Shown: positions 22,480 through 35,550, counted from the stretch's first letter. The stretch is 64,000 nucleotides of DNA from Kryptolebias marmoratus (GCF_001649575.2 NC_051441.1:10760594-10824593); one strand, 5' to 3'. Notes: generated from the letters alone by a model not told the origin. Numbers and translations: made by a program.

Positions 22480-23225
22480 AACGCAATATGATACAATACA
22501 ACACAATACAATACAATACAGTACAATACAACACAATGTGATACATTGCAATATAATACAATACAGTATAATATGATACAGTATAATACAATATATTATA
22601 ACAGTACAATACTAGGGATGGGTAGTAATTTTCAGATATTCAAATTCTACTTAAAATCTAAAAATTTGGAGAATAAATGCTACAGTCAAAGCTATCCTTT
22701 ATTTTTCTTTTACATTGACACCTGATAGTGACATGCCGAGTTGTTTCCTTGAGGTGCTTTTCCAGTCAGGGCGCTTTTTTGGACACAGCACCTACCGTGC
22801 ACCTACTGTGCTTTATTTTGAGAGGATTATAAAGTGGAAACATAAAGTGTTTGCTGAGATTAGTGCTCATTCAGACTGCTTTTTCTCCTTTTAAACTGTT
22901 TGCTGTTGTGCTAATACTTGTTGTGTTATATCAATTAGCCCTGCATGAGAAAAGGATGAAATAAGCATGCGATGTAGGATGCATTGCTGCAAGTTGACTT
23001 GTGTATATAGCGGTGGCTGGTAGGGAGGGGGTGTTGAATATTTGAAGAAAAGTTAAATAATTACAAATAAAATCGAAGAGTGTTTTTGCTTAAAATGCCC
23101 ATCCCTATACAATCCAATAAGACACATTGCAATACAACACAATGTGATACAAGACAGTACCATGCACTGATAATGCACACTATACTACATATAATACAAA
23201 ACAAATGATACGATACAGTATAGTT
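22480..23225. repeat. ATACA-type pentanucleotide tract (interrupted)
   Basis: Degenerate ATACA/ACACA units fill 22480-22612 and resume at 23108-23225. The break is a complete hAT-type element with an 8-bp target duplication taken from the repeat itself. The minus-strand open frame at 22379-22609 is only translated repeat (YCIVLYC-type). Confidence 0.9.
22613..23107. mobile_element. hAT-type MITE inserted in a pentanucleotide tract
   Basis: The 495-bp element has terminal inverted repeats TAGGGATGGGTA (left) and TGCCCATCCCTA (right). It is flanked by TACAATAC and TACAATCC, an 8-bp target duplication with one mismatch. There is no transposase frame, so it is non-autonomous. Its body (AGTGACATGCCGAGTTGTTT, GGTGCTTTTCCAGTCAGGGC) recurs at 24.8-25.1 kb. 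Confidence 0.85.
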
Positions 23226-23295
23226 TAGTGTCCCACTGGGGACTTTTGTTTGGACTCAGTGCTATTCTAAAGACTGCCTCCATCAAATATCCATA

Positions 23296-23297
<2 letters not shown>

Positions 23298-23392
<95 letters not shown>
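23298..23392. repeat. Compound (CAA)n(TAA)n microsatellite
   Basis: About 11 CAA units pass directly into about 21 TAA units with no interruption. Confidence 0.95.
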
Positions 23393-23394
<2 letters not shown>

Positions 23395-24812
23395 AAAATA
23401 AAAATAATATTACAAAAATCTGCCCTCCTTTCATTTGGTTTCTTTTTACCCATCTGAAGTTTTTTATTTTATTTTATTATTATTATTTTTATTTATTTAT
23501 TTTTGCCTCATTGCACGTCAGTGACACTTTTCAGGTCTATTTAATCTGCTGCTAGCCGGTGGCGTTTCTGCAACATTTTCCACCAAAACACAGTCACATA
23601 CATCGCCTCTGTGACACCGCTGCTCTGAAAAAAAAAAAAAAAACATAAAACACACATCCACACACACACTTGTGCTGTACGATCCACAGGCAGACCACAC
23701 TAAGATCAATGCACATTCATTCTGTTGACACCATGAGGCATTAGCAGGGTTAATCTGTCTAGTGAGAATGAAGCTGTACTAAAGGGCAGATTTCTGCTAA
23801 AACCTGTCTGAAGAGATCAGACATGTCAGGCCTTTTTTTTCCTGAGGCTTTAAACTGATAGATGTGAGATGTGTCTGTCTTCACTGACAAGGTTGTGCCC
23901 TCCAAACTTTTGACACCCAAATGTCTGAGACTCTTCTGAGGGAGGGCTGCTTTTATGTTGATGATTTTCTTTAACCAAAGCACCTCTTAAGAATAAATGA
24001 AAAGGAGAAAATGCTTTTAACTTATCAGTTTTACAGAGTATGAAACAGCAAAGTCCTTTGGCAAGTCTAGTCTAGTCTAGTCTGAAATATTGCAGATTAG
24101 AAATATTTGATCAATATTTGAATATTTTTCTTTATTTTGACTTCAAGCTTGGAGATTATTTAGGCTTAGAATAAATTCAGAGATTTGAAGAGGTTATTCT
24201 GGTAAAAATACAGAAAATCCTGCAACTCTAAGGAGGTGAAATAAAAAACAAATTTATTTATTTATTTACATACTTTTTATATATGTATTGTATTGTAAAA
24301 AAAATGAATTTAAAAATATTTAAACTTTTTGTGCTTTTGTTTTGATAGTGAGGTGAAATGTGACATTTTTGCAAGTTTATTGAGGGCTGCGTACGCACAA
24401 GCTTTATTATTAATTGTATGAATTAATCTTAAGGGCCAATTTTTGGATTTACAGGGGTGCAGGAGGTCAGTATTTTTTCATAAAAATGAGACATAAGTTT
24501 TACATATTCACAAAATATGTGTATCATTAAGTAATCTGAAAATTCTCACCAAAACCTGCTAAATAAATCAAAACAAAAACTAAATGTGGTATGAAAATGC
24601 ACTTTTTAAATATATTTAAGAGCTCAGGTAATAAACTATCAAATTAATTTAAAAAAAGGTTCTAATAAGTGTTAATTAAAGTTCTGTCTACACTACTCCA
24701 GTTTTTCTCCATTTGTAGAAAAATCTTTGTCCGAACGATTCCAGTAAAATGCTGAAATGCTTATGCTGTCCCATTAGGTGGTGAGAACATTCACCTCCTA
24801 ATGCGACTGTCG

Positions 24813-25140
24813 AGATCTTTTTCTTTATTTTTACCTGGTAGTGACACGCCAAGTTGTTTTCTAACGGTGCTTTTCCAGTCAAAGTGTTTTTATTCAACAC
24901 AACACCTACCGAACAAAAACTAATAAAAGAGAAACAACTTGGGGCGTCCCATTGCCATTATAGTTTAATTTTGAAAGGATTGGAAAGTGGAAACTATGGT
25001 CACAGGTGAGCACAGATTGCGAGAAGGATGCTCAAGTTTTAGGAATTTGGTGTTAGACAGGATCGGCAGAACTCAAACATTCAAAGATAAATAAATTCAT
25101 AGTGTTTTGGGTTTTATTTTGCTTAAATTGCCCATCCCTA
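24813..25140. mobile_element. Left-truncated second copy of the 22.6-kb hAT element
   Basis: It shares AGTGACACGCCAAGTTGTTT, GGTGCTTTTCCAGTCAAAGT, AACACCTACC and GAAAGGATTGGAAAGTGGAAA with the 22.6-kb element. It ends in the same right terminus, TTGCCCATCCCTA. The left terminus is absent. Outside it, TTCTGTCTACACTACTCC (about 24682) and GGAGTAGACAGGA (about 25253) are inverted relative to each other, suggesting it sits inside an older element. Confidence 0.65.
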
Positions 25141-26423
25141 GTCTGATTTTTGTTTTTAATTTCATTAAGTCGCTTTCTAAAAACTCTGTTTCATGTATGA
25201 ACGAGAAGTGCAAATGCAGCAGAACGTTTCAGTATTTAAAAATATCCGGGGTGGAGTAGACAGGACCTAAAAAGCTGAACGATTGCATTTATGACGTTTC
25301 TCAGGTAGTTCAGTTTGTGTTTAAATTTCTTGGAATCTAAAGTGGAAAAATAAATAAATAAATCACAGCAATATGAGGATGTATTGCCAATTTCAATTTC
25401 CACTTAACCTAAAACTAATTTCCAAGCAATGTATTTACACAAAGTTCAGCTGATACTAATCCAAGAACAGGCATTTAGCCGCAGTAAACCTGATCCTCCA
25501 ACATGCTGCACTCTGCAGCTCAATTTGACACATCGGCTAGAACTGGCTCATCCACTCTCCGTTTCTATTTCTTTTTGTTCCACTCAAATTGATTTTCTCC
25601 AGAATCACAAATTGAATGAGGGATTGGCCATTGCCATCTGTTTCTCACCTTTTTCGCTCCTCCCTCCCATCCTTCTTTGCCTGCACTTTATGTCAAAAGC
25701 TTTTGCTCAAAGTTAATTTCTCAAGTGTCCTCTTTACTCGTCTGCTGATTGCCTCGGAGTCTTTCAGTGCTACAGTATGTGTGTACTAATGATGTTACTC
25801 CATGTTTTGTCATCAGGAAATTGATGCACATAATTGAAGACTGTGAGGGGCAGATTTGTGTATTATTTAATGGAGATGAATGGCCAGGAGGTCAATAACC
25901 AATAATCACTCAGTGAGCTCGTTAACTGCTCCCCTTTTCACAACCGCTGAATGTAACAGCATGAAAATGTGTGCTTTAATTTTAATCAATATTGCTTAAT
26001 GACCAACTTGTGATCATTAGTAGAGCAAAATCGAGAATAAAAAAAAGGAAAAAATGTTTTTGCTTCAGCCTGAGGAGCTTTTGCCAGATCAGTGTTGCCA
26101 TGACATTTATTTCCCGTGTTTCATCCAGTAGTTCGCTTATGTTAATGTGACATTTGTGTGGGATCTGCACACCTTATTGCCACGAACAACCCAAGTAGTG
26201 GTGTGATATGTAGGAGTCCCTTTCTCTCCAACATAAAGTTATTGCCAAGAAATATTTCCTGTTATGAAGCAAAAAACAAAACAACACAAACAGGGATCTA
26301 TATTTTCTTGTGGTAATAAAAAGACAAAGCATAAATCAATCGGGGGAAATTATGCTTTCCTCTACAGATCCTCCTCTGCTCAGTTTCCTCTCCATCTCTC
26401 TCTCTCTTCTAACTCAGCTCTAT

Positions 26424-26447
26424 AGTGTGTGTGTGTGTGTGTGTGTG
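26424..26447. repeat. (GT)n microsatellite
   Basis: About 11 GT units run into GGGTGGGGG. Confidence 0.9.
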
Positions 26448-27316
26448 GGTGGGGGTCTGAATGAGTCTGAAAAAATGTGTGCACAAATAAAGTTTGTCTT
26501 AGGAAGAAGCTTTAAAATGGTTTGTGCCTAGGACTAGTAATGTATAAAATCAACTATGTATTTATAAAGAACTATGATAAATATATAATTACATACAGCA
26601 CAGTATTGTAATAATATATATGAATGTACAAATGCAGCTTCTTGCAGTTTTGTTGGTATTTTATTGGAATGTGTTTTTCTACAGTAACTTTTCTGAGCAG
26701 TCTTTTATTTCTCATAATGACTGTTTCAAAATGTTTTGTTGTTTTGTTTTGTTTTTCTTTAATTGTACAGGCTTGCATAATTAAAAATTTTCCCTCCTAA
26801 TGAATGTATCGGCTGTATAATGGGTATGTATTATTGTCCTGTGAGAAGCTATGGAGTAAAGTATTGGCTAATATTTTTTGATTAAAGAAATAAATAAAAG
26901 TTTGTCTAACAGTTGAGATACAGAGCTGTCTGTGAAGTGGGTGGGGTTTTTTTTGTCTTTGAACACAATTTCACTTCTTATTCAGTTCAGATCTGTTGAA
27001 GTGGGGTGCTGTGGATAGGTTTACTGTACCAATTGTTGTCTGTTCTACAACATAAAAGATTTTAATACCTCTGCAGGTACTGGTTAGCCCACTTTGAAGG
27101 ATGTGAGTTAGCATGCTGTCTAATAATGATTTAATTAGCTTACTATTACCTCTGCTCATGACCGACAGCCAAATTAAAAAAAAGTGAGAAACAGGCTACA
27201 TTCCTGTGGGCATTCAGCACCATTTGTCCAAACTGATGACCTTCAGTCCATGTTTCTGAAAGTTTTTGGATATAATGGTGCAGACTGTTGATCAGGCAGA
27301 AACATGAAATATTTCC

Positions 27317-27354
27317 TTGCTTGACAAGCCATAATATTATGGCTTGTCAAGCAA
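27317..27354. repeat. Perfect 38-bp palindrome with no spacer
   Basis: The left half, TTGCTTGACAAGCCATAAT (27317-27335), is followed directly by its exact reverse complement (27336-27354). The flanking bases 27316 and 27355 do not pair, so the palindrome ends sharply. Confidence 0.95.
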
Positions 27355-27539
27355 AACAACAATTACAGCGTTACAATGCTGTCACTGTCTTTAAAGCAAA
27401 CACCTCAAGAGTTACATTAACCTCCAGTCAAAGTGAAGGGGTTATTTCCTCACCCCCTTTTGGTTTGCTTTTGAAAACTGCACAGAGGCTAAGTATCTGT
27501 TGCTCTTATCCAATGATGAACTAATAGCTAATCCCAGTG

Positions 27540-27995
27540 GGGCCAAGACTAAGAGGACCGCTGCCATTTTAAAACAAACTGTAATCTCAAACATTTCATA
27601 GCACTTCATACTTACTATGCAGTTATTCCAGCAGAAGTATTTTGATATTTCCATCTGAAGTGTCCTGGGCTGCATTGGAAGTGTTACAGCTAGCTGCTGC
27701 TGCTATTTGTGCATTCAAATAACCATAGATATATGTGTACATGACCAGGCTGCAGGGTAAAGGTTTGCAAAATTACATTTGCATAAACTGCTAATTAGAA
27801 AATTGCAGAATGGAGTTGTTTTAAGACTGCAGCAATACACTTTGGTCTTGGCCTCAGTTGTAGTAGTTATTAGTTCATCAATCCGGTCAGAAATAAACCT
27901 TGTTTCTCCAAAATGAGGTTGTTCAAAGGGCTATCTGCAACAGGTAAGCTATTAATTGTTCATAACCTTTCATTAGAATCCTATTAAGAAAAAAA
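27540..27995 (+). repeat. Dispersed repeat family B, copy with right terminal arm
   Basis: The body has GGCCAAGACTAAGAGGACCG, then TTATTCCAGCAGAAGTATTTTG, CTGGGCTGCATTGGAAGTG and CACTTTGGTCTTGGCCTCAG. The right arm follows: TCATCAATCCGGTCAGAAAT, GAGGTTGTTCAAAGGGCTAT, CTGCAACAGGTAAGCTATTA, TGTTCATAACCTTTCATTAG. It is the clearest guide to the right end. Confidence 0.75.
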
Positions 27996-28984
27996 ATAGA
28001 TCTATTATTGTAATTTGATGTCCTCTGAAATGATTGGAAAACTATCGAATGAGTGCCTGAGGTAAATGTAAGCTTTTGGACAGCCACGCTGATTTAGCTG
28101 CTGCTCTATATCTGTCAGGGTTTGTGAGGAGTCCCAGTTTATGAGACTAGACACATATGTATTTATTTTTTCTGCAGACATCACTTTAGAATAAAGTTCA
28201 AGCAACATAAGTGTTTCACCTTTCAAATTCATGCACATCAAGCTGATCACATCTTCACAGCCTAACAGTTACATTACAACAAGCCAATTAACGCCTCTCA
28301 CTGGAGGAAAAAAACACTGCAAAATAAGATTTTATGTTCTCTCCCTGTATAATGTAGAAGATCTTAGCAGCAGAACTTTAAGGATGTTTGTCTGTTTCAG
28401 TGAGACGACCTTCCTCTGGCCTTTTTCAATAAACCTACATTACTCCAGATTATATGAGCTGAGGTCACTGTACTTTTCATCTCACAGTAATATAAAAAGG
28501 GTTCATCTGATAAATGTCCTGCCAGCTCCCCACCATGTGCAGCTTATCCTTCTCTGGGAGGAGGGTCTAAGGGAGAGAAGAGGAGACAGAAATGAGAAAA
28601 TGAAGGGAGGGAGAAGGAAGGGCAGGGAGGGGAAAAGTGTGTCTTCCTCTGTCAGTGTGTTTGCGTATGGATATACATGTGTGTTACTGCCACGCCTTGG
28701 GATTGTGTAGCTGCAGTAATAAAGATGGATGGGCCTGTCTGGTCGTGCTGCGATACGATTACTGCTGATTGCGAGGGCACACGTGAACGTATGCTTGTGC
28801 AAATCCTAAATTTATTAATTCCTTCACACGTCAGATTGAACGAAAAAAAAAATTGAAACATGGCAAAACTTTTTATCTGTTTGTCAGTATTCAAAACGGA
28901 AAAAATCTTCCAATAAAAGGAGAACAGGGTCTTTATTTTTCAGAAAAGCGCTTTCTTTAGATCTTTTGGCATAACTGAGATAAC

Positions 28985-29260
28985 ATGTCCAATATAGTTG
29001 TTAGCTCATCAATCAGGTCAGAATTAAAATCTGTTTCTCCAAACTGAGGTTATCCAAAGAGCTATCCACAACAGGTAAGATACAAATTGTTCATAACCTT
29101 TCCACAGACCCCCACTTTAAAAATTCTCAACAATCATGCAAAGGAACGACATTGACTCATCATAATGTCATCAAAATGCCACCATTTGATCGATGTCCAA
29201 ATAATATTTTTGCAAAAGTTATCATCGCCCTTTTGCCTTTGGTGGTGGTCAATAAAAAGA
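28985..29260 (+). repeat. Solo right arm of family B next to an end fragment of family A
   Basis: At 28997-29110 are TAGCTCATCAATCAGGTCAG, CTATCCACAACAGGTAAGAT and TGTTCATAACCTTTCCACAG, a family B right arm without a body. At 29215-29260, GTTATCATCGCCCTTTTGCC and TTTGGTGGTGGTC match the 3' end of family A. Confidence 0.6.
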
Positions 29261-31431
29261 GTGACTCATTTTTACAGGCATTTTAGGCAGAAACTCTGAA
29301 CATAATTTACTCTGTAGTAGTTTATGAGTTTGGTATGAGTTGTCATGGGGATCCTACAAAGGTAAAAGACCACCACCTCCACCACCTTTATGGCACTTAA
29401 AACCTGTGACTCAACATACCTCAGTAAGACTTGTACTTTGCTTCGAAGCGGCCCTCAGCAGACCTGAGAGAAAGGACAATATGGACACCTGAAAATACAG
29501 ATAATATGATGTCAATGGAGTGATAAAGAGGTAAGACGTGCTACAGCAGAAGCCTGACACATTACACAGATAAATTTCCTTAATGAAACTTTTACAACCA
29601 GTCTGAGAAGAATTTTTAACTGTGGAGATCTGATAGAATGTATGAGTTAAAGTCCTGATCATTTTTCTTACATGCCAAACTGAGTAATTCTCTTTAGCAG
29701 TTTTTACTTTGCTGTCACCTTGAGTAGCTTGTACAAACTGTGATATTTCAGTGCCTCTGTAGGTGTTTAAGATTCCTCTCAAAGGCAGAGGACTTGTATT
29801 ACATTTTGTCTGTGATGTGCAATAGATGTCTTCCCTGTGATTGCTCCAGGCTCCCTCTCTATGAAATACTCGAGTAATCTTCCTCACAGAGCAATAACTG
29901 CTGTGTAGGGTTTTTTTTCTTTTTTCTTTTTCTTACACTTAAGCCTTGAGTGTTGGATTTAAAAAAAAAACAAAAAACAAGGAAATCAACTAAAATGCAA
30001 AATCAGCAGGAGAAAGCAACACTCTGGCTTGTGACTAAGCTAAAGTGATTTAAGTTCGCTTCACATTACAATTGCTTTTAAGGCAGTTCTGCACAACTCG
30101 TTGACATAAAGTTATTGTCACAGTAGTGTCACACCTGAGCCCCCCTCCCTACTCGGACTGGAACTGCAGCAGGTGGGAAACTACACCCTGAGAGCGACAA
30201 AATGACAATCTGGGGAAAGGTTTATTCAGTGTTCAGGGAGGAAGTGACTCAGCCAAACTAGTCATATTGTTTCAGGCTGCGTCATGAATAACTCACTGTG
30301 GAATTTAAAAAAAAGGAAAAGAACGATGTAAAACTGTGGGAAATAAAGTCATTTTCTCCAAATGAAGAGCTTTTTAAACTTAAAATGGAGAACAAAATGT
30401 CAGCGATCTATAAACTAAAAGAAAACAACATGATGTTCAGAAGGAGTGTAAACAGTATTCATTTAACATTTAAGGGTTGAATACTTACTAATGTTGAATT
30501 TTGTTCTCTTTTAAAATAAACACAGGAAGTGAGTTCACATTCCTGCCCTACAGGCCTTCACATATAACAGCTTATTTTGCAATTATCAAAGACATATCTA
30601 TATTTACAGATCAGAGCCCAAATTAAAACAGATGGTGTGATTTTTTTTAATCTAATGTTCAGAGGAAATTATTCCAAGGTCAACTGAATGCAACACAAGC
30701 TCAGTGCACTGATCCTCACATGGGTTTAATTGTTAACATTGTGTTATTCACAAATAATGTTATTTAGGGACAGCTATAACGCCATCTCTTCTCACCAGAA
30801 GATGATCTTAAAAGTCTGGTATAAAAAGAGGTTCCTTCAAGAAATGCTGGGCCTTTAAATAAGTAAGCAGTTTTAGTATCCCTCAAGAAAAGCATAAAAA
30901 TGTTAAAATAATCCAATTAAAGGCCACTTATATGTCACTTATTTAATGTTAGCCAACAGACCCAATGAACCTTTCTCAGTCCCAGATAAGATTCATATTA
31001 CTCTCATTTATTCTGCTGTAGTCAATGATAAATCCATGCTAATTCTCTTTTCATCATGCCTACTTCTTCTCTGCAGCTGTCTTGCTTTTGACTGTGAAAA
31101 CCTGCCCGTTTAATGTAATCCCTGTTCTCTCCTTTCATCTGGCCAACCGCACTACCTTGATGTCGGAGCCACATTTAATTCAGCATCAAACCCGCTGAGC
31201 GGCCGCACAGAAACAAAAGATCACCTGTGAGGTTGACACACACCGAGGTGTGAGTCTGCGTGTGTGCGAGACAGTGTGTGGGAGCGGGATTGTGCACCTG
31301 AGAAATCTGCATCATAAAAGATCTGTTTGAGCCCTGACGGACCGCAGGACGCTGCAGTTTGGGCAGAGGTTTTATCTGCTCCAAACTGCTGCAAACTCCA
31401 AAAGAAGTGCTTTTCATGCCAGAGTTTTAAA

Positions 31432-31795
31432 CTAAGACCATCTTATATTGAGGAAATCACAGTGTAGTTGTGGTCAAACCTAGAAAATAACATCATGCAC
31501 AATCTCGTGTGATCTGTTAGTAGTTAGAGTATGTGATGTGAATGACTCTCAGCTGCTGCCACACCAAAGTTTTGCTCAATATCTGTAAAATTCACTGAGG
31601 TATGGCCATTTTTGTGTGGACTAAGGTTAGTTGTTGCAGCCACTTTGAGCTGAGTTGGCTCCAAAAGTTAATTAGTTGTAGATGTACACACAGTAATTAC
31701 TTTCTGAAAGTTTTATTAAAATCCTTTCATTGATTTGTGAAATTTTTGCGAAACAGACAAATGAACACAAAGAAAAACATTACAGCTGAATCTTA
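31432..31795 (+). repeat. Dispersed repeat family A, copy 4
   Basis: Blocks are CCATCTTATATTGAGG, GACTCTCAGCTGCTGCCACA, TTTTGCTCAATATCTGTAAA, GTATGGCCATTTTTGTGTG and GCGAAACAGACAAATGAACAC. Confidence 0.75.
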
Positions 31796-33063
31796 ATTAT
31801 ATTCTGTTTCCTTATGCACGAAAGACAGTTTTCCTGGAATCATTTTCTTATTGGTTCAAAACAATCAAGCAAAGTTTATCGAGCGAGTCAAGCTGCCGAC
31901 ATTAAAGCAGTGATTTATGACCACAGGAACATCTCTGCTTCCCTGAGGGACCATTAAGAAGTGACAGGAAGTATAAAGGGATGACTGCAGGTTTGATCAG
32001 AAAGAGGAACTCCTCTTGTAGCCATTCAGTTTAGGTCAGACAGGCACAAAACTGCAGCAAATAGTAATTGCCAGCTTTATTTAAAAATGACCTCTCCTCT
32101 TTGTTGCTTTTCTCAGAAGTGACTGCCTGTCCTGCAGCAGCTTTCAGTCATCTCCCTCTTTAATCATAATTCAAGCAGTGAATCAAAATACAAGAACTCA
32201 TGGCCAGAGCAGCTATTCATCACAACACTGGCGCCCAGAGAGGAGCTGCATATGTGATGAAGCAACACGAGGCGACAGCGTTTTACTGATCGGCTTCATT
32301 TTTCCTGCTGTTTCACAGCGTAAACCTAGTGACCCCTGTTTTCAACACTTCCTCCATGCTCTGCTGTTCAGTAGGACCTGATAGATTTTGTAAACGATGA
32401 AAGTTTGCTTTGTGATAGACTGCACCAACTGTGTTGACTCTTGTTAATTAAATGCGGGGGAGAAAACGCGCTTATTAAATATTGCAGATTCAATTAGCGT
32501 CCTTGATAAAGAAGATGATTAAACCAAAACCCTGCAGTTGGGATTTCTCAGAAAGAGATGCAAAGTGGAAGCAAACAGGGAGCTCTGGCTGCTGAAACAC
32601 AAGTACATCTGGAACATTTAATTGAAAAGAAAGGGCAAGGAAAGACTGATACCACTTGTACGTTGGGGCATAATTTCCACAGGGAATGAAATCCCATTTT
32701 CTGATCATCTTTCTGTTGCTTTCCAGGCTGATTCTCTTACTGTAAGAATTAAGAAGTGCCTCTTCGACTGCGTGAGATGAGCACTCCTCCAAAAAGCTGC
32801 CTGAGTCCACCTCCAGAGCTCCTGCAGATGAAAACCCGCTCATACATTAAACATCGAAAATAAGGGGATTCACACTGAGAACACAAATCAGATTTTTGGA
32901 GTCACTTGTGGATTTTCTAAGTGGAGTTTCTCATGCTAAGTTTGCTCCTCTCCTCACCTCTGCTGAGTGGAATACATTCTTTGATTTAGCTCCTATCAGG
33001 AAGAAGAGTTTTCCCTCCTATTGTTTTTCCTTTGATCAGACAGATCTGTTTAATGGTTTAAAC

Positions 33064-33997
33064 CAGCGATCCCCGACCTTTGTTGCATCGTGGATCGTTT
33101 CATACAAGACAACCTTCCTACAGACTACTGAGGAGAGAAAAGTTCTCTAACAGAGTTTGTTTTTTACTCCGTCTTGGTCAGGTAAACTTGTAGGTTTACA
33201 GCTTTGAATGACTTTGTTGGTTTGTTAAAGACACTGAAACTAATTTGGTATGCATAAAACAATCAGATCAGAAACTAGTAGTAGCTAAACAAAAGCTAAA
33301 AGACAAAAGAAAGCAAAGCTTAAAGTAAAACAAAACAAAACAAAAGCTAAAATTAGCCTCAGTCAGCAAAATCATAGCCAAAATTAGAAAAACTAGCCAA
33401 AGCTAAAAAGAGCATAATGGTAGTAAAAGCTAAAATTAGCAGAAAAACAGCTAAAAGCTGAAATAAGCAAACCAGTCACCAAAATGAACAAAACTGTGGC
33501 TAAAAGCTAAAAGGAGCAAAATAGTTGTTCAAATAAGTAGCAGAAATGTAACTAAAAGTTTAAACCAGCAAATTAGTTGCTAAAAACTAAAGTCAACAAA
33601 ACAGTAAATAGAAGCCAAAACTGCCAGAACAGTAGCTGAAAGCTAAAATGATCAAAACATTAGGTAAAAGCTGAAAAAGAACCAAGTATGCTGAAGCAGA
33701 TTCTGAATGATTTAAAGAGAGCTCAATGAGCTTTATAGGGAAAAAAGCTGAAAATACTGAAGTAGTTAGAGTCTAAAAAATAGCATGGAAGAAAGTATAA
33801 GCAGGAAAACCGTGTGAATGCTGACTCAGCACTGAGACGAGCACAGGAAAGAACCAGCAATAGAAGTAGTCAGTTTTTAAAAATAAAATGCAGACAATTA
33901 TGTATAAAAATATTCATATAGATTTTGATTTGAGGTCCGGTACTGAATCACTCAGTGGACCGTGACTGGTCCTTGGCCCAGTGGTTGGGGACCCCTG
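33064..33997. mobile_element. 934-bp non-autonomous hAT element with internal minisatellite
   Basis: The terminal inverted repeats are CAGCGATCCCCGACC (left) and GGTTGGGGACCCCTG (right). Flanking target duplications are GTTTAAAC (33056-33063) and GTTTAAAT (33998-34005), 7 of 8 bases identical. Between about 33280 and 33690 the interior is a degenerate tandem array of AGCTAAAA/TTAGCAAAACAG units of roughly 28-35 bp. No transposase frame is present. Confidence 0.85.
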
Positions 33998-35439
33998 GTT
34001 TAAATTAAACCACATTAACAGCCTCCCGTGGAGTGAGGCGGGTGCTGATGTTGCTCCATCCTTTACTTCTGACCTTTTACCACCTTCCAGGGAGCTCGCT
34101 TCGAGCCGCTCACTGCCTCCAGTCGGAGGACAGGAACCAAAAATGACCCCCTTCATCAAAGAAAATGACAAGCACCGACAATGAAGGCTATCCTGTTTGA
34201 CACAGAGCAGACTCCAAAAGACGTTCTGTTCTCCTGTGGCCAGCTGTTGGACGATCTTTCTTCTGCAACTTCAAAGCAGGGTGAACAAAGTAATGCCTGC
34301 TGAGAGAGGACGGGGGGAGGACTGAAGGTGTGATGGAGAGGTGAAGCCATCGAGCGTGACAAGCTAAGAGGAGACAAAAGGCACCAGGTTGCCCTCATTC
34401 TCTCATGAAACGCAGAGTGTCGGTGAGGGACAGATGTCAGGAGCGACGCTCACAGTATCTATCAGGAAACCACACAAGGGGTGGACATACTCACCAGTTA
34501 ACCCACTGCCACCAGGGAATTTCCAGCTCTTCATCGCTTCTCTTCTCACAGTAATTACGTTTTACAATCACTGGATGTAAATTGGAATTTGCTGACAGCC
34601 CATCCATCACATTTTGGCTGCAATCTGTTGAGCAAGGCAGCACGTCCTCAGATCATACAGTCAGTTTGCTCCCAGACGATACACATTTTTTAAAATAACA
34701 TACAGGATGCATTTAAAATGTTCACTTTTAATTTACATTAAGTGTGATTTTGCTTGTCTCAGATGTCATTTCTGTCATGTCTGATTCTTCTGTGAGGCGT
34801 TTTTGACTTGAAATGATGAACAATTTAACATATCGTTCACATAATATTTGCATGTATCATTGGAATGAGTTCACCAGAGATTGTTTTTGAGCTTTCATGC
34901 TCAAAGAATGAAAATTTGAGCTTCAACTGAATTAAAAATATAAATATATCACATGGTAAAGTTGAGTATAAAACCAAAAAGCCAAAATATGATTTTTAAA
35001 TGAAAAAATAAGTACAAAATATATTCTCAAAGGAAGTAAAAGCAAACCTATCTGTGTTTGAAATTATAAAAAACAAATATGGTTGTGTGCCAGTCTGTTG
35101 ACTTTCTTTTGTTTTATGAATCACTGTCAATAAATTATTATTTCTTGTGTCCTCACCTGATTGGTCACTGATTCATCTCCTGACATAAAAAATATTTTAA
35201 AGCTCTGCCAAAGCACAGTGCATTTACGAGGTCTCGCCTCATTTACTCAAGTGTCTGGTTAAGATTTTAGAAGGATATTGATGTGGAAGAGAGTAGAAGT
35301 GTCTCAGTCCAAGCTTTGTTGAATGTTTTTTCTGAATAAAAATACTTAAATGTACAGAAGTCCCCCCTTAAAATAAGAACAGATTCAAATAAAATATCTT
35401 TCCGTTCAAATAATACCAACACAAAAGATTACAAGAGAC

Positions 35440-35550
35440 AAAGAATCAATTAAACTCTTTTCTCTAAACTGGGGTCCTTTAAAAAGCTATCTACAACAGG
35501 TAAGATATTGTTTGTTTATAACCTTTCTACATAATCCTACTTTTAAACAA
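35440..35550 (+). repeat. Solo right arm of family B
   Basis: AAACTCTTTTCTCTAAACTG, CTATCTACAACAGGTAAGAT and TTATAACCTTTCTACATAAT match the terminal arm at 27.9 and 29.0 kb. No body sequence is attached. Confidence 0.65.

Noticed and set aside
22379..22609. Tyr/Cys/Ile-rich minus-strand frame
   Set aside because: It is the translated ATACA repeat.
22480..22612. CRISPR-like regular repeats
   Set aside because: It is a eukaryotic simple repeat with no spacers of constant length; the genome is clearly vertebrate.
28231..28710. 159-codon plus-strand open frame
   Set aside because: Composition follows the local DNA, including a GGAGGGAG run translated as R/G/K/E. There is no domain and no splice or promoter context.
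29411..29887. 158-codon minus-strand open frame
   Set aside because: No recognisable domain. It lies in the gene-free spacer and looks like a chance open frame.
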